A stretch of 64,000 bases of DNA, from assembly GCF_002982315.1 (NCBI RefSeq), contig NZ_MWZD01000013.1, forward strand, positions 248,001 to 312,000, in the 5' to 3' direction. A model generated the notes under the pieces. The model searched no databases, was not told where the DNA came from, and saw only the letters and a program-made list of their open reading frames with translations. This stretch comes from Leucobacter massiliensis. GTDB taxonomy: Bacteria > Actinomycetota > Actinomycetes > Actinomycetales > Microbacteriaceae. Shown one piece after another: positions 53,786-62,860 of this stretch; within the stretch, counting starts at the first letter, position 1; each line of letters starts with the position of its first letter. The position numbers were made by a program, and so were the translations under genes.

Positions 53786-54997
53786 TCACGCCGGGTGGCG
53801 CAGCCGCGCAGCAGCCGCGACCGCCGAGCCGAAGCCCCCGCCCGCGAGCGCGCCGCCGAGCGCGAGCGGCACGCCGCGCTCGTCCTCGGTGAAGGAGCCG
53901 TGCTGGCCGATCATCGCGCGCGAGCGCGGCTCATCGGCGCTCGAATAGTACGCAACCCTGCGGCGCGCAGCGAGGAGCACGTCGCCCAGTCGATCCGCCA
54001 CGCCCGTGGCGAGCGGGCCGAAGCAGCCGGAGGCGACCGCCTCCTCCCGGGTCGCCACCCACGCCCGATCACCCTCGGACGCCGCCCACCTCGCCGCAAC
54101 CTCGGGCGCGCGGGCGGGATCCTCAAGATAGAGAGACCGGAAGCGCGGCTCTCCGCCCACCTCCGCGACCCCCTCCAGCATACCCGGATCCTCGTCGAGC
54201 ACGATCTGCTGATGCGGCTCCACGTCCACCATTCCGTGGTCGGCGGTGACCACGACGCCGGTGTGCCCGGGCAGCGAGCGCAGGAAGCCCGCGAGCGCGC
54301 CGTCCAGCTGTTCGAGCCGCCGCAGCCACTTGTCGCTCTGCCATCCGTGCTCGTGCCCGGCCTTGTCGAGCTCGTCCACGTAGAGATACGCCACAGCGGG
54401 GTCTCCGCCGCGCAGCAGCGCGGAAGCGAGGGCGAAGCGGTCCTCGATCCGGGCGCCGGGCAAGTACTCGGCTCCGGACAGGATCGCCTCGGTCAGCCCG
54501 CCGCTCGCGTGCGCCGGGCGGCCGATCGCGACGGCGCGCGCGCCGAGTTCGGCGGCGAGTCCGAAGAGCGGGACCCCCCGCTGCCAGTGCGCGCGATCAT
54601 CGATGCCCTCCCAGTCCCGCAGCGTGGTCACGAGGCCCAGACGCGGGTGCCGGATCCGGTAACCGACGAGCCCGTGCTCGCCGGGCAGCCGGCCCGTGGT
54701 GAGGGTGGTCAGCGCGGCACCCGTCGTCGAGGGAGCGACGGTCTCGATGCGGCGCCGCTGCAGTCCGGCGAGCGTCGGCGCGTGCCCCCGCACCGCGCTC
54801 AGATTCGCGTGTCCCAGCCCGTCGACCACCACCAGCACGAAGGAGCGCAGGGCGGGGAGCCGCTCGGCGACGGACGGATCTTCCGCGAATCGCAGCGGCT
54901 CGGGCAGCTCGGCACCGAGGCCCCGAGCCACGGACGCCAGGCCGCTCGGCAGAATCGCGGCAAGCCTCGCACCGTTGTCGGCGGTCATCGGTAGCAT
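53786..54997 (-). CDS. Alkaline phosphatase superfamily phosphodiesterase (NPP-like)
   Basis: 403 aa. Metal-site motifs of the nucleotide pyrophosphatase group: VVVDGLGHANL (about residue 53), the nucleophile Thr in APSTTGAALTTL (about 88), DELDKAGHEHG and TADHGMVDV. Substrate unknown. I chose ATG 54997 because CATAAT (55010-55005) lies 7 nt upstream; 54987 and 55006 are other in-frame ATGs. Its 5' end abuts that of parC. Confidence 0.88.
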   Translation of the reverse strand: MLPMTADNGARLAAILPSGLASVARGLGAELPEPLRFAEDPSVAERLPALRSFVLVVVDGLGHANLSAVRGHAPTLAGLQRRRIETVAPSTTGAALTTLTTGRLPGEHGLVGYRIRHPRLGLVTTLRDWEGIDDRAHWQRGVPLFGLAAELGARAVAIGRPAHASGGLTEAILSGAEYLPGARIEDRFALASALLRGGDPAVAYLYVDELDKAGHEHGWQSDKWLRRLEQLDGALAGFLRSLPGHTGVVVTADHGMVDVEPHQQIVLDEDPGMLEGVAEVGGEPRFRSLYLEDPARAPEVAARWAASEGDRAWVATREEAVASGCFGPLATGVADRLGDVLLAARRRVAYYSSADEPRSRAMIGQHGSFTEDERGVPLALGGALAGGGFGSAVAAAARLRHPA

Positions 54998-55010
54998 GAT
55001 CTCCATTATG
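54992..55010. promoter_or_regulatory. Interlocked divergent promoters of the phosphodiesterase gene and parC
   Basis: Rightward TAGCAT (54992-54997) contains, on the other strand, the ATG of the phosphodiesterase. Leftward CATAAT (55010-55005) contains the ATG of parC (55008). Each start codon is thus part of the opposing -10 box, with 7 and 10 nt between box and start. Confidence 0.5.
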
Positions 55011-57494
55011 ACCGACGCACCCAGCGACTCCCCCGAACTCGCCGACGCATCGGCGGCTCCCAGCCCCCACGAGCTGCCCGGCGAGCGCATCGAAGACATC
55101 GACATCTCCCGGGAGATGGAGGGGTCCTTCCTCGAATACGCGTACTCCGTCATCTACTCGCGCGCGCTGCCGGATGCCCGCGACGGGCTCAAGCCGGTGC
55201 AGCGCCGCATCCTCTTCATGATGCAGGACATGGGCCTGCGTCCCGAGAAGGGGCACGTGAAGTCTGCGCGGGTCGTCGGTGAGGTCATGGGCAAGCTGCA
55301 TCCTCACGGTGACGCCTCCATTTACGACGCGCTCGTGCGCATGGCGCAGGGTTTCGCGATGCGGCTCCCCCTCGTCGACGGGCACGGCAACTTCGGCTCG
55401 CTCGACGACGGGCCCGCGGCCTCCCGCTACACCGAGGCGAGACTCGCGGGCGCGGCGCTTGCGATGACGGACTCCCTCGACGAGGACGTCGTCGACTTCG
55501 TCCCCAACTACGACAACCAGATCATGCAGCCGGAGGTGCTGCCGTCGGCCGTCCCGAATCTCCTCGTGAACGGGGCCAGCGGCATCGCCGTCGGCATGGC
55601 GACGAACCTCGCCCCGCACAACCTCATCGAGGTCGTCGACGGCGCCAAGCACCTGCTCCGCCACCCGGACGCGACGGTGGAGGAGCTCATGGAGTTCATC
55701 CCCGGCCCGGATCTCCCCGGTGGCGGGATCATCGTGGGCCTCGACGGGGTGAAGGACGCTTACCGCAGCGGCCGGGGCGCGTTCCGCACCCGGGCGAAGG
55801 TGTCGGTGGAGCCGCTCGGCCCCCGTCGCACCGGTCTCGTCGTCACCGAGCTTCCCCACCTCGTCGGCCCGGAGCGGGTCATCGAGAAGATCAAGCAGGG
55901 CGTCGAGGCCAAGAAGCTCTCGGGGATCTCCGACGTCGCCGACCTCACGGACCGCAAGAACGGCCTCCGCCTGGTCATCACGCTGAAGACCGGCTTCTCC
56001 CCCGAAGCGGTGCTCGAGCAGCTCTACCGCTACACGCCTCTCGAGGACAGCTTCAGCATCAACTCGGTCGCGCTGGTCGGCGGTCAGCCCCAGACCCTGG
56101 GGCTCCGCGAGATGCTGCGGGTCTTCCTGGATCACCGGATCTCGGTGATCACCCGCCGCTCCGAGTTCCGGCTCCGGAAGCGCCGCGAGCGCCTGCACCT
56201 CGTCGAGGGCCTCCTCATCGCCATCCTCGACATCGACGAGGTCATCCAGCTCATCCGCACCAGCGATGACGCCGAGACCGCCCGCACGCGCCTCATGCAG
56301 GTGTTCGACCTCTCCGAGGCGCAGGCAGAGTACATCCTCGAGCTGCGACTGCGGCGCCTCACCAAGTTCTCCCGCGTCGAGCTCGAAGCCGAGCGGGATC
56401 AGCTCACTGCGGAGATCGAGGCGCTCCTCGAGATCCTCGGCAGCCCGGAGCGCCTGCAACAGGTCGTGTCGGAGGAGATGGACCAGGTCGCGGAGGCCTT
56501 CGGCACCCCGCGGCGCACACTGCTCACGGGCGCCGTCGCGAAGCCGTCGCGCGGCGCCACGGCGCCCTCGGCCCTGCAGGTCGCCGACACCCCCTGCACG
56601 GTGCTTCTCTCGGTGACCGGCAGGGCACTGCGGATCGACCGCGACCCGGAGTCCGGGGTGTCGCCCCGCTCCGCCCCCCGCGCGAGCAAGCACGGCGCCG
56701 TCCTCGCGCGGGTGGATGGCACGGTGCGCGGCGAACTGGGAGCGATTCTCAGCGACGGCAGCCTGCACCGTTTCACGCCTGTGGACCTGCCCCTGGTACC
56801 CGCGGCCTCGATCGCGTTCTCTGCCGGGGCGAAGTTCAGCGAGTATCTCGGCGTCACCGATAAGAAGCTCCGGGTCGTCGGCCTCGTGCCCCTCGAAGAC
56901 GCCACCCCGGTCGGTCTCTTCACGGAGCAGGGCACCGTGAAGCGGGTGCTGCTCTCCGATCTGCCCGCGAAACCCGATTTCGAGCTCATCACCCTGAAGC
57001 CCGGCGATCGGCTCGTCGGCGTCTTCGCCGCGCCCGACGACGCGGAGATCGCGGTGATCACGAGCGACGCCCAGCTGCTGCGCTTCTCCGCCGCCTCGGT
57101 GCGCCCGCAGGGCCGCCCCGCGGGCGGCATGGCAGGCATCCGCCTCGCCCCGGAGGCGCGGGTGGTCTTCGCCGGATCCGTCCCCGCCGGCGCCGAAGCC
57201 CGTGTCGTCACCATCGCCGACAGCTCCATCACGCTGCCCGGCACCGACGTCGCCACTGCGAAGATCTCCGACTGGGCCGACTTCCCCGCGAAGGGCCGAG
57301 CGACCGGCGGCGTGCGCGCGCAGCGCTTCCTCAAGTGGGAGGACCAGATCGCCTGTGCGTGGGTGGGCACCGGTGAGCCTCGCGCCCTCGCAGCCGACGG
57401 CTCGGCGCGCACGCTGCCCACCGAACTCGGCAAGCGCGACGGATCCGGGCAGGCGATCGACGGCTCCGCCGCGCACATCGGCGAGGCGCCGTAG
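55008..57494 (+). CDS. parC: DNA topoisomerase IV/gyrase subunit A
   Basis: Cuts and religates DNA for decatenation. 828 aa. The catalytic tyrosine is Y141 (AASRYTEARL); the breakage-reunion domain spans about residues 30-480 and the beta-pinwheel C-terminal domain about 510-810. The quinolone pocket reads HPHGDASIYDALV, with Ala at the position of E. coli GyrA Ser83. Paired with a convergent parE-like gene, so this is probably the second type II topoisomerase beside a gyrase elsewhere. Confidence 0.93.
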   Translation: MTDAPSDSPELADASAAPSPHELPGERIEDIDISREMEGSFLEYAYSVIYSRALPDARDGLKPVQRRILFMMQDMGLRPEKGHVKSARVVGEVMGKLHPHGDASIYDALVRMAQGFAMRLPLVDGHGNFGSLDDGPAASRYTEARLAGAALAMTDSLDEDVVDFVPNYDNQIMQPEVLPSAVPNLLVNGASGIAVGMATNLAPHNLIEVVDGAKHLLRHPDATVEELMEFIPGPDLPGGGIIVGLDGVKDAYRSGRGAFRTRAKVSVEPLGPRRTGLVVTELPHLVGPERVIEKIKQGVEAKKLSGISDVADLTDRKNGLRLVITLKTGFSPEAVLEQLYRYTPLEDSFSINSVALVGGQPQTLGLREMLRVFLDHRISVITRRSEFRLRKRRERLHLVEGLLIAILDIDEVIQLIRTSDDAETARTRLMQVFDLSEAQAEYILELRLRRLTKFSRVELEAERDQLTAEIEALLEILGSPERLQQVVSEEMDQVAEAFGTPRRTLLTGAVAKPSRGATAPSALQVADTPCTVLLSVTGRALRIDRDPESGVSPRSAPRASKHGAVLARVDGTVRGELGAILSDGSLHRFTPVDLPLVPAASIAFSAGAKFSEYLGVTDKKLRVVGLVPLEDATPVGLFTEQGTVKRVLLSDLPAKPDFELITLKPGDRLVGVFAAPDDAEIAVITSDAQLLRFSAASVRPQGRPAGGMAGIRLAPEARVVFAGSVPAGAEARVVTIADSSITLPGTDVATAKISDWADFPAKGRATGGVRAQRFLKWEDQIACAWVGTGEPRALAADGSARTLPTELGKRDGSGQAIDGSAAHIGEAP

Positions 57495-57556
57495 GCGCGC
57501 GCCGAGCCCGTCCTCTGGAATCCGCGGGGGCTCACTGCGCGGCTGCCGCCGCGCCC

Positions 57557-59677
57557 CTAGGCGTCGATCCGCTCGCGGTCGAGATCGTCCGCGTTGTCGA
57601 CGATGAACTCCTTGCGGGGTGCAACCTCGTTGCCCATGAGCAGCTCGAAGACCTGCGAGGCGGCGTGGGCGTCCTCGACGCGGACGCGCCGCAGCGTGCG
57701 ATGCTCTCGGTCCATCGTGGTCTCGGCGAGCTGATCGGCGTCCATCTCGCCGAGGCCCTTGTAGCGCTGGATCGGCTCCTGGTACTTCTTGCCGCGTCGT
57801 CGCAGATCGGCGAGCAGCCCCTGGAGTTCCTTCTCGCTGTAGGTGTAGACGACGTCGTTGGGCTTGCGCCCCGCGTTCTGCACGACCACGCGGTGCAGCG
57901 GCGGCACCGCCGCATACACGCGCCCGGCTTCGAGCATGGGTCGCATGTAGCGGAAGAACAGCGTCAGCAGCAGCGTGCGGATGTGCGCGCCGTCGACGTC
58001 TGCGTCGCTCATCAGGATGACCTTGCCGTACCGGGCGGAGTCGAGCTCGAAGTCGCGTCCGGAGCCCGCGCCGATCACCTTGATGATCGCGCCGCACTCG
58101 GCGTTGCCGAGCATCTCGGCGACGGAGGCCTTCTGCACATTGAGGATCTTGCCCCGGATCGGCAACAGGGCCTGGAACTCGCTGTCACGGGCGGGACGCG
58201 CCGTGCCGAGCGCGCTGTCGCCCTCGACGATGAAGAGCTCGGTCTCGGCGACGTCCTTCGAGCGGCAGTCGATCAGCTTCGCCGGCAGCGAGGAGCTTTC
58301 GAGCGAGCTCTTGCGCCGTGCCGTGTCGCGCTGGGCGCGCAGGGCGATCCGCGCCTTCATCTCGGAGACCATCTTCTCGAGCAGGGCGCCGGTCTGCGCC
58401 TTGTCGTCCCGCTTGCTCGAGGCATAGCGGGTCTCGAGGCCCTTCACAATCGCGCGAGACACGATGGAGCGCACCGCCGCGGTCCCGAGCACCTCTTTCG
58501 TCTGGCCCTCGAATTGCGGTTCCGGCACGCGCACCGTCACCACCGCGGTGAGCCCCGTGAGGATGTCGTCCTTCTCGGGCTTGTCCCCGCCCGCCTTGAG
58601 CTTGCGCGCGTTCTGCTCGATCTGCTTGCGGAAGAACTTGGTGAGCCCCTGCTCGAAGCCGCTCAGGTGGGTGCCGCCCTTGGGGGTCGCGATGATGTTC
58701 ACGAAGCTCTGCACCTCGGTGTCGTAGCCCGTGCCCCAGCGCATGGCGATGTCCACCTCGCACTGGCGTTCGACCTCGCGGGACACGAGGTGCCCGGTCG
58801 CCTCGTCCATGACGGGCACGGTCTCGGTGAAGCTGCCCGTGTCGGTGACGCGCCAGGTGTCCGTGAGCGGCGCATCGACCGCGAGGTAGTCGACGAACTC
58901 CGAGAGTCCGCCCTCGTAGGCGAAGCGGTGCACGGCCGGCTCGCCCGAATCGCTGAGGGCCTCGGCCCGCCGGTCGGTGATCTCGATCGCGAGTCCAGGC
59001 ACGAGGAAGGCGGTCTGGCGAGCGCGGGCGATCAGCGACTCCGGCTCGAAACGGGCGGAGGACAGGAAGATCTGCGGGTCGGCCCAGTACCGGACCCGCG
59101 TGCCCGTCGCGCCCTTCTTCACCTTGCCCACCACGCGCAGCTCCGAGGACTGCTCGAAGGGAGTGAAGGGGCTGTCCGGCCCGTCACCGGCGAAGATGCC
59201 GGGCTCCCCGTGGCGGAACGACATCGCCCAGGTCTTCCCGTCCCGGTCCACCTCCACATCGAGACGCGACGACAGCGCGTTCACGACGGAGGCCCCGACA
59301 CCGTGCAGGCCGCCGGAGGAGGCGTAGCCGCCCCCGCCGAACTTGCCGCCGGCGTGCAGTTTCGTGAACACGAGCTCGACCCCGGAGAGCCCGCTCTTCG
59401 GCTCCACATCGACCGGGATGCCGCGGCCGTTATCCGAGACCGTGACGCTGCCGTCGTCGTGCAGGGTCACGCCGATCTCGTCGCCGTGGCCCGCCAGCGC
59501 CTCGTCGACCGAGTTGTCGATGATCTCCCACAGGCAGTGCATGAGGCCGCGCGAATCGGTCGTCCCGATGTACATGCCGGGACGCTTCCGCACCGCTTCG
59601 AGACCTTCGAGGACGGTGAGGTGCCTCGCGGAGTAGCTGGACTCGGCCGGTGAGGCCGCTGACCGCTGTGCTGCCAC
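57557..59677 (-). CDS. parE: DNA topoisomerase IV/gyrase subunit B
   Basis: ATPase subunit pairing with the adjacent ParC. 706 aa. GHKL ATP site: EIIDNSVDEALAG, DNGRGIP, GGLHGVGASVVNALS; TOPRIM domain: FIVEGDSALGTARPAR and LMSDADVDGAHIRTLLL. GTG at 59677 was chosen for GAGGAG upstream over the open frame to 59737. Convergent with parC, 62 nt apart, with no clear terminator. Confidence 0.95.
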   Translation of the reverse strand: MAAQRSAASPAESSYSARHLTVLEGLEAVRKRPGMYIGTTDSRGLMHCLWEIIDNSVDEALAGHGDEIGVTLHDDGSVTVSDNGRGIPVDVEPKSGLSGVELVFTKLHAGGKFGGGGYASSGGLHGVGASVVNALSSRLDVEVDRDGKTWAMSFRHGEPGIFAGDGPDSPFTPFEQSSELRVVGKVKKGATGTRVRYWADPQIFLSSARFEPESLIARARQTAFLVPGLAIEITDRRAEALSDSGEPAVHRFAYEGGLSEFVDYLAVDAPLTDTWRVTDTGSFTETVPVMDEATGHLVSREVERQCEVDIAMRWGTGYDTEVQSFVNIIATPKGGTHLSGFEQGLTKFFRKQIEQNARKLKAGGDKPEKDDILTGLTAVVTVRVPEPQFEGQTKEVLGTAAVRSIVSRAIVKGLETRYASSKRDDKAQTGALLEKMVSEMKARIALRAQRDTARRKSSLESSSLPAKLIDCRSKDVAETELFIVEGDSALGTARPARDSEFQALLPIRGKILNVQKASVAEMLGNAECGAIIKVIGAGSGRDFELDSARYGKVILMSDADVDGAHIRTLLLTLFFRYMRPMLEAGRVYAAVPPLHRVVVQNAGRKPNDVVYTYSEKELQGLLADLRRRGKKYQEPIQRYKGLGEMDADQLAETTMDREHRTLRRVRVEDAHAASQVFELLMGNEVAPRKEFIVDNADDLDRERIDA

Positions 59678-59978
59678 TGGGGGATCTCCTCTGTGTTCGA
59701 CGACGCATCGGCCCGAGCGAGGGCCTGTCTGGTGCACCCTGCGTCAGCTGCGCGATCGCCGACGCGGATTCACCAGACACACCCTAGAGCAGACCACCGA
59801 CATTCCCGCCCCATGCTCACGGCGAGTGAGGAACCGGGGTGGCCGCGGACTCCGCCTGCTACGCGCACAGCGAACCGGCGGCATCCGGGCGCGAACTTTC
59901 AGCGCTGGCGTGCTTGGATGGAGGTGCACTCCCCGAACCGGGTGAGGAGCACCACGCAACCGAGGAACGGGGGACGCC
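59678..59978. other. Divergent promoter region between parE and the DUF7455 gene
   Basis: About 300 nt without a supported gene. On the minus strand CTCTAGGGTGTG (near 59789-59778) includes TAGGGT, a possible parE -10 box. No strong rightward promoter is evident. Confidence 0.4.
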
Positions 59979-60200
59979 ATGACGACGCTCGAGCAGGATC
60001 GCGCCACAGCCGTCGAGGCTGCTGATCGCCCGCTCACCGCGCTCGACCGCTGCGACAGCTGCGGGGCGCAGGCCTATGTGCGGGCGATGCTGGGCGGCAG
60101 CGAGCTGCTGTTCTGCGCCCACCACGCAAACAAGCACGAAGCCAAGCTGCGCCCGATGGCCGAAGCGTGGCACGACGAGAGCCACCGGCTGAACGCCTGA
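59979..60200 (+). CDS. Small DUF7455-like zinc-binding protein
   Basis: 73 aa. RCDSCGAQAYVRAMLGG followed by LLFCAHHANKHE gives a C-x2-C...C-x2-H zinc-ribbon pattern. This small protein is conserved beside sigA in Actinobacteria; its role is unknown. ATG at 59979 with GGGGGA upstream, and a terminator directly after. Confidence 0.88.
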   Translation: MTTLEQDRATAVEAADRPLTALDRCDSCGAQAYVRAMLGGSELLFCAHHANKHEAKLRPMAEAWHDESHRLNA

Positions 60201-60230
60201 GAGCGGCACGCCGCGCCGCACGGCGACAAC

Positions 60231-60262
60231 GCGAAAGCCCCGGCCGAGGCCGGGGCTTTCGC
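60231..60262. terminator. Bidirectional terminator between DUF7455 and sigA genes
   Basis: A perfect 15-bp inverted repeat (60231-60245 with 60248-60262) around GA, with CTTT in the rising arm, lies between the convergent genes. Confidence 0.88.
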
Positions 60263-60279
60263 GTACCGCAGTCGCCGCA

Positions 60280-61560
60280 TCACTCCAGGTAATCGCGCAG
60301 CTGCTGAGAGCGCGAGGGGTGGCGGAGCTTCGCCATCGTCTTCGACTCGATCTGGCGGATCCGCTCGCGCGTCACGCCGAAGGTGTCGCCGATCTGGTCA
60401 AGGGTCTTCGGCATGCCGTCACCGAGACCGAAACGCATGCGGATCACGCCCGCTTCGCGCTCCGAGAGCGAGTCGAGGAGCTGCTCGAGCTGCTGCTGCA
60501 GCATCGTGAAGCCCACGGCATCAGCCGGGACCACGGCCTCCGTGTCCTCGATGAGGTCGCCGAACTCGCTGTCGCCGTCCTCACCCAGCGGCGTGTGCAG
60601 TGAGATCGGCTCCCGGCCGTACTTCTGCACCTCGATGACCTTCTCGGGGGTCATGTCGAGTTCCCGCGACAGCTCCTCGGGGGTGGGCTCGCGACCGAGA
60701 TCCTGCAGCATCTGACGCTGCACGCGCGCCAGCTTGTTGATGACCTCGACCATGTGCACCGGGATGCGGATCGTCCGTGCCTGATCGGCCATGGCGCGGG
60801 TGATGGCCTGGCGGATCCACCACGTCGCGTAGGTCGAGAACTTGAAGCCCTTGGTGTAGTCGAACTTCTCGACCGCGCGGATGAGCCCGAGGTTGCCCTC
60901 CTGGATCAGGTCGAGGAACTGCATGCCGCGTCCGGTGTAGCGCTTCGCGAGCGACACCACGAGGCGCAGGTTGGCACCGAGCAGGTGGCTTTTCGCCCGC
61001 TGACCGTCGCGCGCGACCCACTTCAGCTCCCGTTCGAGCTTCTTCGGCAGGTCCTTCTCGGTGGCGAGCTTCTCCTCGGCGAACAGGCCCGCCTCGATGC
61101 GCATCGCGAGCTCGACCTCTTCGGCCGCATTGAGCAGCGCCACTTTGCCGATCTGCTTGAGATAGTCCTTCACCGGATCGGCGGTCGCCCCGGGAATCGC
61201 CGTGGTGACGGTCGGCACGTCCTCCTCGTCGGAGGCCTTCAGCACGATGGCACCGGTCGGCAGCGGCTCGTCCGGCGTCACCGTCTTCTTCTCGTCTTCG
61301 ACGACTTCGGCGGCCTCGTCGAGCGCGGCATCCTCGGCCACGGCCTCGTCCACGAGATCCGTCTTGGCGGCCCGCTTGGTCCCGCCCTTCTTCGCGGGGG
61401 ACTTCTTCGCGGCCCCGGGCTTCTTCGCCGCCGCAGGGTTCTTGGCCGTCGTCTGCTTCTTCGTCGCGGCGGCGCCCTCCGCGCCCGCGTTCGCCTCGTC
61501 AACCGTCGTGTCCGCACTCGCGGAACGAGCGCGAGTCTTGGTCGTGGATGCAGTTGCCAC
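60280..61560 (-). CDS. sigA: Primary RNA polymerase sigma factor (SigA/HrdB)
   Basis: Housekeeping sigma-70. 426 aa. The N-terminal about 100 residues are Ala/Lys-rich then acidic, as in actinobacterial HrdB. Region 1.2 ([29 protein letters not shown]), region 2 ([32 protein letters not shown]), region 3 and the region 4.2 helix-turn-helix ([20 protein letters not shown]) are complete. GTG at 61560 with AGAGAGG upstream. A SigH/SigR-type promoter precedes it at 61630-61655. Confidence 0.97.
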   Translation of the reverse strand: MATASTTKTRARSASADTTVDEANAGAEGAAATKKQTTAKNPAAAKKPGAAKKSPAKKGGTKRAAKTDLVDEAVAEDAALDEAAEVVEDEKKTVTPDEPLPTGAIVLKASDEEDVPTVTTAIPGATADPVKDYLKQIGKVALLNAAEEVELAMRIEAGLFAEEKLATEKDLPKKLERELKWVARDGQRAKSHLLGANLRLVVSLAKRYTGRGMQFLDLIQEGNLGLIRAVEKFDYTKGFKFSTYATWWIRQAITRAMADQARTIRIPVHMVEVINKLARVQRQMLQDLGREPTPEELSRELDMTPEKVIEVQKYGREPISLHTPLGEDGDSEFGDLIEDTEAVVPADAVGFTMLQQQLEQLLDSLSEREAGVIRMRFGLGDGMPKTLDQIGDTFGVTRERIRQIESKTMAKLRHPSRSQQLRDYLE

Positions 61561-61629
61561 GCAGCCGCCTCTCTGTCTCGGATCCCCGCCGGAACCCCTG
61601 GCTTCGCCGACGGGTGCTCACAGCATGAA

Positions 61630-61655
61630 AACCCATGTCAAGTCCGAATCATTCC
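61630..61655 (-). promoter_or_regulatory. SigH/SigR-type promoter upstream of sigA
   Basis: On the minus strand GGAAT (61655-61651) and GTT (61632-61630) are 18 nt apart, the consensus for the thiol-oxidative-stress sigma factors of Actinobacteria. The predicted start lies about 60 nt before the sigA GTG. Confidence 0.55.
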
Positions 61656-61744
61656 CGCGCTGCGGGCGACCACTCGGATTGAATGGGCTAGGACATCAAT
61701 TATTGCACGTCTCGGGCCGGGCTCGGACCGGGCGCTCTGTGCGC

Positions 61745-62677
61745 TCAGCTCTCGGGCCGGCCGCCGTCGTTCGCGTCGCGCTGCCGTTCGGCGAGGAACC
61801 GCTCCAGTTCGCTCCCCAGCTGCTCCGCGGTGGGTATCGTTCCGTCCTCGCCGATCAGCGGGGAGCGGACCGTCCGATCCTCCATGTAGGCGTCGTACCG
61901 GCGCTCCAGCGTGCGCACCATCTCCAGCGACTCCTCGCTCTCGGCGATCTGAGAGTCGACCTGCGCGTGGAACAGCCTCGTCTGCTCGCGCACCTCATCG
62001 GTCGCGAGGATCAATCCCGTGGCCTCCATGAGGCCGTCGAGCGCAGCACTGAGGGCCGCGGGATACTCGGTGTTCGCGAGATAGTGCGGCACGAGCAGCG
62101 CGAGGCCGACGACCTCCTCGCCGAGGCTGTGCAGCCGGTACTCCAGCACATGCCCCGCCGAGGCGGAGAGCTTCGTCTTGGGCCGCCACACCGACCGGGC
62201 CTCGATCAGCTCGTCGCGCGAGCCGCTGACGGTCATCGAGATCGGGCGCGTGTGCGGGACGGGCATCGGGATCGCGTGGGTCCACACGGTCACCGACACC
62301 TCGAACTCGTGCACGAGCAGCAGCACCGTGTCGATGAACTCGTCCCAGCGGAAGTCGGGCTCGTAGCCGGAGAGCAGCAGGAATGCCCCGCCGAGCTCGT
62401 CGTGCGCGAGGCTGAGCGTCAGCTCCTCCGGCGCGTAGTCCACGAGGTGATCCTCGTCGAAGGTGATGATGGGCCGGCGCGCGCGGTAGTCGAGCAGGAG
62501 GTCGGAATTGAAGCGCAGGACCTCCTCGGGCGCGCAGCGCTGCCAGAAGTACTCCTCCAGCTGCTCGACGACCCCGCCCGCGTCGCTGTGCCCCTGCATC
62601 ACCACGACGAGCGGCAGCCCGCGCGGCACCAGGGCGCGGCGCTCCGCATACTCTGCCGAGAAGATCGATTCCGTCAC
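61745..62677 (-). CDS. PAC2 family protein
   Basis: 310 aa protein of the proteasome-assembly-chaperone 2 fold, conserved in Actinobacteria; biochemical role unknown. HSDAGGVVEQLEEYF (about residues 30-44), RPIITFDEDHLVDYAPE, and PHYLANTEYPAA are typical. GTG at 62677; TAGGAT lies 6 nt upstream, so it may be leaderless, though GGAAGG in that gap could also serve as a ribosome site. Neighbour of sigA as in related genomes. Confidence 0.9.
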   Translation of the reverse strand: MTESIFSAEYAERRALVPRGLPLVVVMQGHSDAGGVVEQLEEYFWQRCAPEEVLRFNSDLLLDYRARRPIITFDEDHLVDYAPEELTLSLAHDELGGAFLLLSGYEPDFRWDEFIDTVLLLVHEFEVSVTVWTHAIPMPVPHTRPISMTVSGSRDELIEARSVWRPKTKLSASAGHVLEYRLHSLGEEVVGLALLVPHYLANTEYPAALSAALDGLMEATGLILATDEVREQTRLFHAQVDSQIAESEESLEMVRTLERRYDAYMEDRTVRSPLIGEDGTIPTAEQLGSELERFLAERQRDANDGGRPES

Positions 62678-62860
62678 CCTTCCATCCTATGAAGGCCGGG
62701 CCGAGGCGGACCCCGATCCTGTCACGCCCTGAGCGAACCCGGAGCCCGCCAGGGGAGCACCCGAGCCCGCCTCGGCCCGCGGTGTAGGGTTGATAGCAGT
62801 GCGTCCGACGACCAGTCCGGGCCGCTGTCACCGTTGCGAACACACCGAGGGAGATCCCAC

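Noticed and set aside
54597-58097. 1166-codon minus-strand frame opposite parC
   Set aside because: Antisense shadow of parC; no family-like sequence.
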